NCBI RefSeq assembly: GCF_030463535.1
Contig: NC_132879.1
Location: 36,318,425 to 36,382,424, forward strand
Length of the DNA: 64,000 nt
Source: Salminus brasiliensis
Taxonomy: Eukaryota; Chordata; Actinopteri; Characiformes; Bryconidae
Direction: 5' to 3'
In this document: piece after piece, positions 61,971 to 64,000 of the stretch
Layout: each line of letters starts with the position of its first letter
Position numbering within the stretch: the first letter of the stretch is position 1
The notes under the pieces: model-generated
The model's database searches: none
Seen by the model: only the letters and a program-made list of their open reading frames with translations
What the model was told of the DNA's origin: nothing
Program-made: the position numbers and the translations under genes

Positions 61971-62419
61971 CTATTTGTCCACAATAGAAATCCTTCATTC
62001 TCTGAAGAGCAAGCGCAGCTTAGCAAACGTCTAAAGGAGCTGCAGAGGAGACACAGTGAATTCCGTCGACTGTTGCTGGGCAACCAGATGGCCTCTACAC
62101 CTGTACCCTCCTCTTTGTTCATCCCAGGGCCTGAGTCCAGCTTCTTAAACCTGCAGGTGAATTGCAAACCAAGAGGAATCATTATGAGAAAGATATATTT
62201 CTGTTTTATATATTTTATTCTCACTTCTAATTCCCACCCTTGTCCCTGTGCCAGGAGGAACAGCACCAGAGGGAGCTGTTAGTGTTGCGGAAAAGACTGG
62301 AGGAGCTAGAGAGTATTCAGCAGCAGCAGTTGGAGGAGCTGACTGCTCCCCTGGATCAGGACAGAGTGAAAGAGAGAGAAAGACTTCTAGGACCTCAGAA
62401 TGGCCTGCCTGACCTCTAA
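54739..62419 (+). CDS. cep83: Cep83 (Ccdc41), centriolar distal appendage protein, 15 coding exons
   Basis: Exons: 54739-54944, 55075-55225, 55790-55882, 56872-57003, 57172-57423, 58259-58390, 58523-58637, 59935-60079, 60220-60369, 60619-60694, 60855-61012, 61451-61580, 61752-61855, 61988-62156, 62255-62419. They sum to 2178 bases with consistent phases and give 725 residues (human about 701). Residues 43-69 ([15 protein letters not shown]) and later blocks ([21 protein letters not shown], [21 protein letters not shown]) match human CEP83 as remembered. Almost the whole protein is predicted coiled coil rich in E, K, Q and L, with no membrane segment. Only the first 40 residues (Gly/Ser/Ala-rich) look divergent. 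Family knowledge: CEP83 is a base component of the distal appendages, needed to dock the mother centriole to membrane and start a cilium; human mutations cause nephronophthisis. All introns are GT-AG; the exon 12 donor (AAG|GTTCTG) is weak. Confidence 0.95.
57560..58172. repeat. Repeat-derived sequence in cep83 intron 5
   Basis: GTAAAGCTGCTTTGTGACGAC ... AAAAAGCGCTATACAAATAAATTTGACTTGACTTGAC (58108-58171) is the 3' tail of a very common fish retroposon. ATGAAAACATTTTCAAAAACTAC with CTACGTTTTCAAAAATGTCC (57710-57770) looks like an inverted pair from another element. Confidence 0.65.
61931..61968 (+). repeat. (GT)19 microsatellite in cep83 intron 13
   Basis: An uninterrupted GT run sits in the 132-base intron 61856-61987 and ends 19 bases before the acceptor CCACAATAG. 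It occupies the place where a pyrimidine tract would be expected. Confidence 0.95.
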
Positions 62420-62750
62420 ATGGACAGAACTAGAGTCATAAATACTGTGCCAAAGACCCATCAGATGAGGGTCCTAATACTGTGCTGTTTTTGTGTTTTT
62501 TGAGGAACGATGATTAATTCTGAGAAATATTTATAAAATTGATTGCATTGTTTATATGTAGCTTTTTTTATGTTGCAGTCTTCCATAGCCAATTTACCTT
62601 TTAATATGAATATATGAATTCAGTGTCCATTTAACACCCTTTACTCCTTTTTAAGGTGGGTGTTCACATTATGGTATTCTTTTGTAAAACAGATTCTGAA
62701 CTCACAATAATATTTTTCTGATTAATCTGTTGATAATTCATAATAAAAAA
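62420..62750 (+). other. cep83: cep83 3' untranslated region with polyadenylation signal
   Basis: Following the stop codon at 62417-62419, an AT-rich tail contains AATAAA at 62742-62747 inside an A-rich stretch, the likeliest polyadenylation signal. The cleavage site would be at about 62.76 kb. Confidence 0.6.
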
Positions 62751-63780
62751 AAACATAACTATTTTGATTTTGAACCAGTTTTATGTATTGGCAGAACATG
62801 GCTATTATGCTAGTGACTATAAAAGTACTAAGGGAATATCACAAGGCATGTACAAGCTATCTTGAAAGTCAAAGGGCATATGCAACATATGAAATTCCAT
62901 GCTATTAATATTATATTTCATAATAGTAATAGCTACTGAACGCCATTTCCGAAAAATGTGAGGTGATGAAAACAAAACTCTTGGCTTCAAGCCAAATCAC
63001 TGTTTTGGGTTAAATGTTATCCTAATTCAAGCTGTGAATGGTGAGAGGCCACCATGTCCTGATTTGTTTGGACAGCGTGTCGGCTGTTTGAACCCTCAGC
63101 CGACAGGCCGGAACCCTGTTGCCTGCCGGCTCTAAGCCCACAACACTGATGTAGGCATTCCCCAGGTTGCCCTTGCTGAGGGAAGTGGATTTACTAACCA
63201 ATCTATTGAAGTGGTTTTTATATGCCATGTGCAATCAAACTATGAACTCTAATTAAAATAACTCTAATTAACCAGCTAGTTTTCACCTTAAGGACCAGTT
63301 TGAACCATCTGAAACCAATTCTTGACCAATTCTTGGTCTTGAGCTGGATTCTTCAGCAGGGGAACTAAGGTTATGCTCTGAATCTGCAGAATAGAAGCAC
63401 CTGCTTCCTGCAAGCTCAACGCCTGCAACACCAAAAGTCATCACCAAAAAGTGGCCACTCCAAATGTAATCAGATTTCTGTTAAACTGAGAGAGATGCAA
63501 GATTGATGAACCAAGCCAGTCATACATGTCAAGTATAGGTTTTTAAGAAGAACCTATAATTGACATGTATAAATTAGTACAATGTGGGACATTTTGTTGG
63601 ACACCTTTGGTGTGCTTTCTTTACCCTACTCTTGGGCATTTCGGATATCATGTGGTTTTGATCACATATCATCACAGCTTTGGTAAGCTTTACTGACTTC
63701 TATTTGTTTATTCATACACTAAATAAAGTTCAGGTGTCCCACTTTATGGCAGAAAATGGGTTACTGTTGGGAAACTATGC
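62751..63780. other. Intergenic after cep83
   Basis: Unique-looking sequence with a GC-richer patch at 63040-63190 that holds the 9-bp hairpin. No gene was recognised; a 70-codon minus-strand ORF at 63022-63234 has no family. Confidence 0.45.
63078..63105. repeat. Perfect 9-bp inverted repeat with 10-base loop
   Basis: TGTCGGCTG at 63078-63086 and CAGCCGACA at 63097-63105 are exact reverse complements inside a locally GC-rich patch (63040-63190) downstream of cep83. Its function is unknown. It lies about 330 bases past the likely polyadenylation site. Confidence 0.6.
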
Positions 63781-63859
63781 CTAAATCGACGGCTTTACTT
63801 TCTACTCCAGTAGCGTGTGTTGTTCGTAAATCGTGCACGTGCTCTATTTTTCTGTCTGT

Positions 63860-63950
63860 CTTATTATGACGTCGATTATTGTTCCATAGCAACGGAATTC
63901 AACCGGATGGAATGAGAACGTACATGTGATTACGTCACAGTTAGTGAAGA
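63860..63950. promoter_or_regulatory. Promoter-like cluster: X-box, two CRE-like sites, ETS site
   Basis: In order: TGACGTCG (63867-63874, CRE-like), GTTCCATAGCAAC (63881-63893, a near-consensus RFX X-box), CCGGAT (63903-63908, ETS core) and TTACGTCA (63930-63937, CRE-like). There is no TATA box. The combination is typical of a TATA-less vertebrate promoter, and an X-box suggests a ciliary or centrosomal gene. The transcript probably starts at or beyond the right edge of the window; the gene is not visible. Confidence 0.5.
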
Positions 63951-64000
63951 CGTTTAGTTCATAAACTGATCAGATGAGCTGAGAGTGGAATCAGCGGGAT

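Overview
The window is vertebrate nuclear DNA, almost certainly from a teleost fish and probably an otophysan (the carp, characin and catfish group). Both real genes are intron-split vertebrate genes. The repeats are typical of fish: Tc1-like transposons, L2/CR1-like LINEs, a tRNA-derived SINE with pol III boxes, hAT-like and TTAA-type MITEs, a Ty3-like solo LTR and abundant microsatellites. The otophysan assignment rests on memory of SINE and tail-repeat families and is an inference. There are no bacterial genes, CRISPR arrays or operons.

Layout. From 0 to 40 kb no convincing protein-coding gene is visible. This part is intergenic and/or an upstream non-coding part of lrrc17, packed with repeats: a 68-bp minisatellite (0.95-1.6 kb), TTAA-flanked MITEs (4.3 and 16.0 kb), an L2 3' end split by a SINE (10.2-11.1 kb), a solo LTR with a 5-bp target duplication (13.2 kb), an 0.8-kb ACT/ACC trinucleotide tract (16.9-17.7 kb), a complete but dead Tc1-like transposon (19.2-20.8 kb), an internally deleted second Tc1-type element (27.5-28.1 kb) and a rearranged LINE (28.7-30.3 kb). 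lrrc17 runs from 40.4 to 48.5 kb on the plus strand with three coding exons (433 aa, secreted leucine-rich repeat protein). Its second intron holds a hAT-like MITE with an 8-bp target duplication. From 49.0 to 52.6 kb there is a graveyard of decayed, duplicated Tc1-like transposon pieces. A large ATT hairpin and an AT tract lie just 5' of cep83. cep83 runs from about 53.8 to 62.7 kb on the plus strand with 15 coding exons (725 aa, centriolar distal-appendage coiled-coil protein). The last 250 bp look like a TATA-less promoter with an RFX X-box, CRE sites and an ETS site, for a gene beyond the right edge.

The two genes are not known to work together. Lrrc17 is extracellular and Cep83 sits at the basal body. 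In human their orthologues lie on different chromosomes (7 and 12), so the head-to-tail neighbourhood is a fish-specific arrangement or a breakpoint. Exon boundaries were worked out by hand from splice signals, reading phase and remembered similarity to the human proteins. I could not run alignments. No clearly new biological system was found. The most useful observations concern the promoter-like right edge, a TG repeat next to a cep83 splice acceptor, and the structures of several mobile elements.
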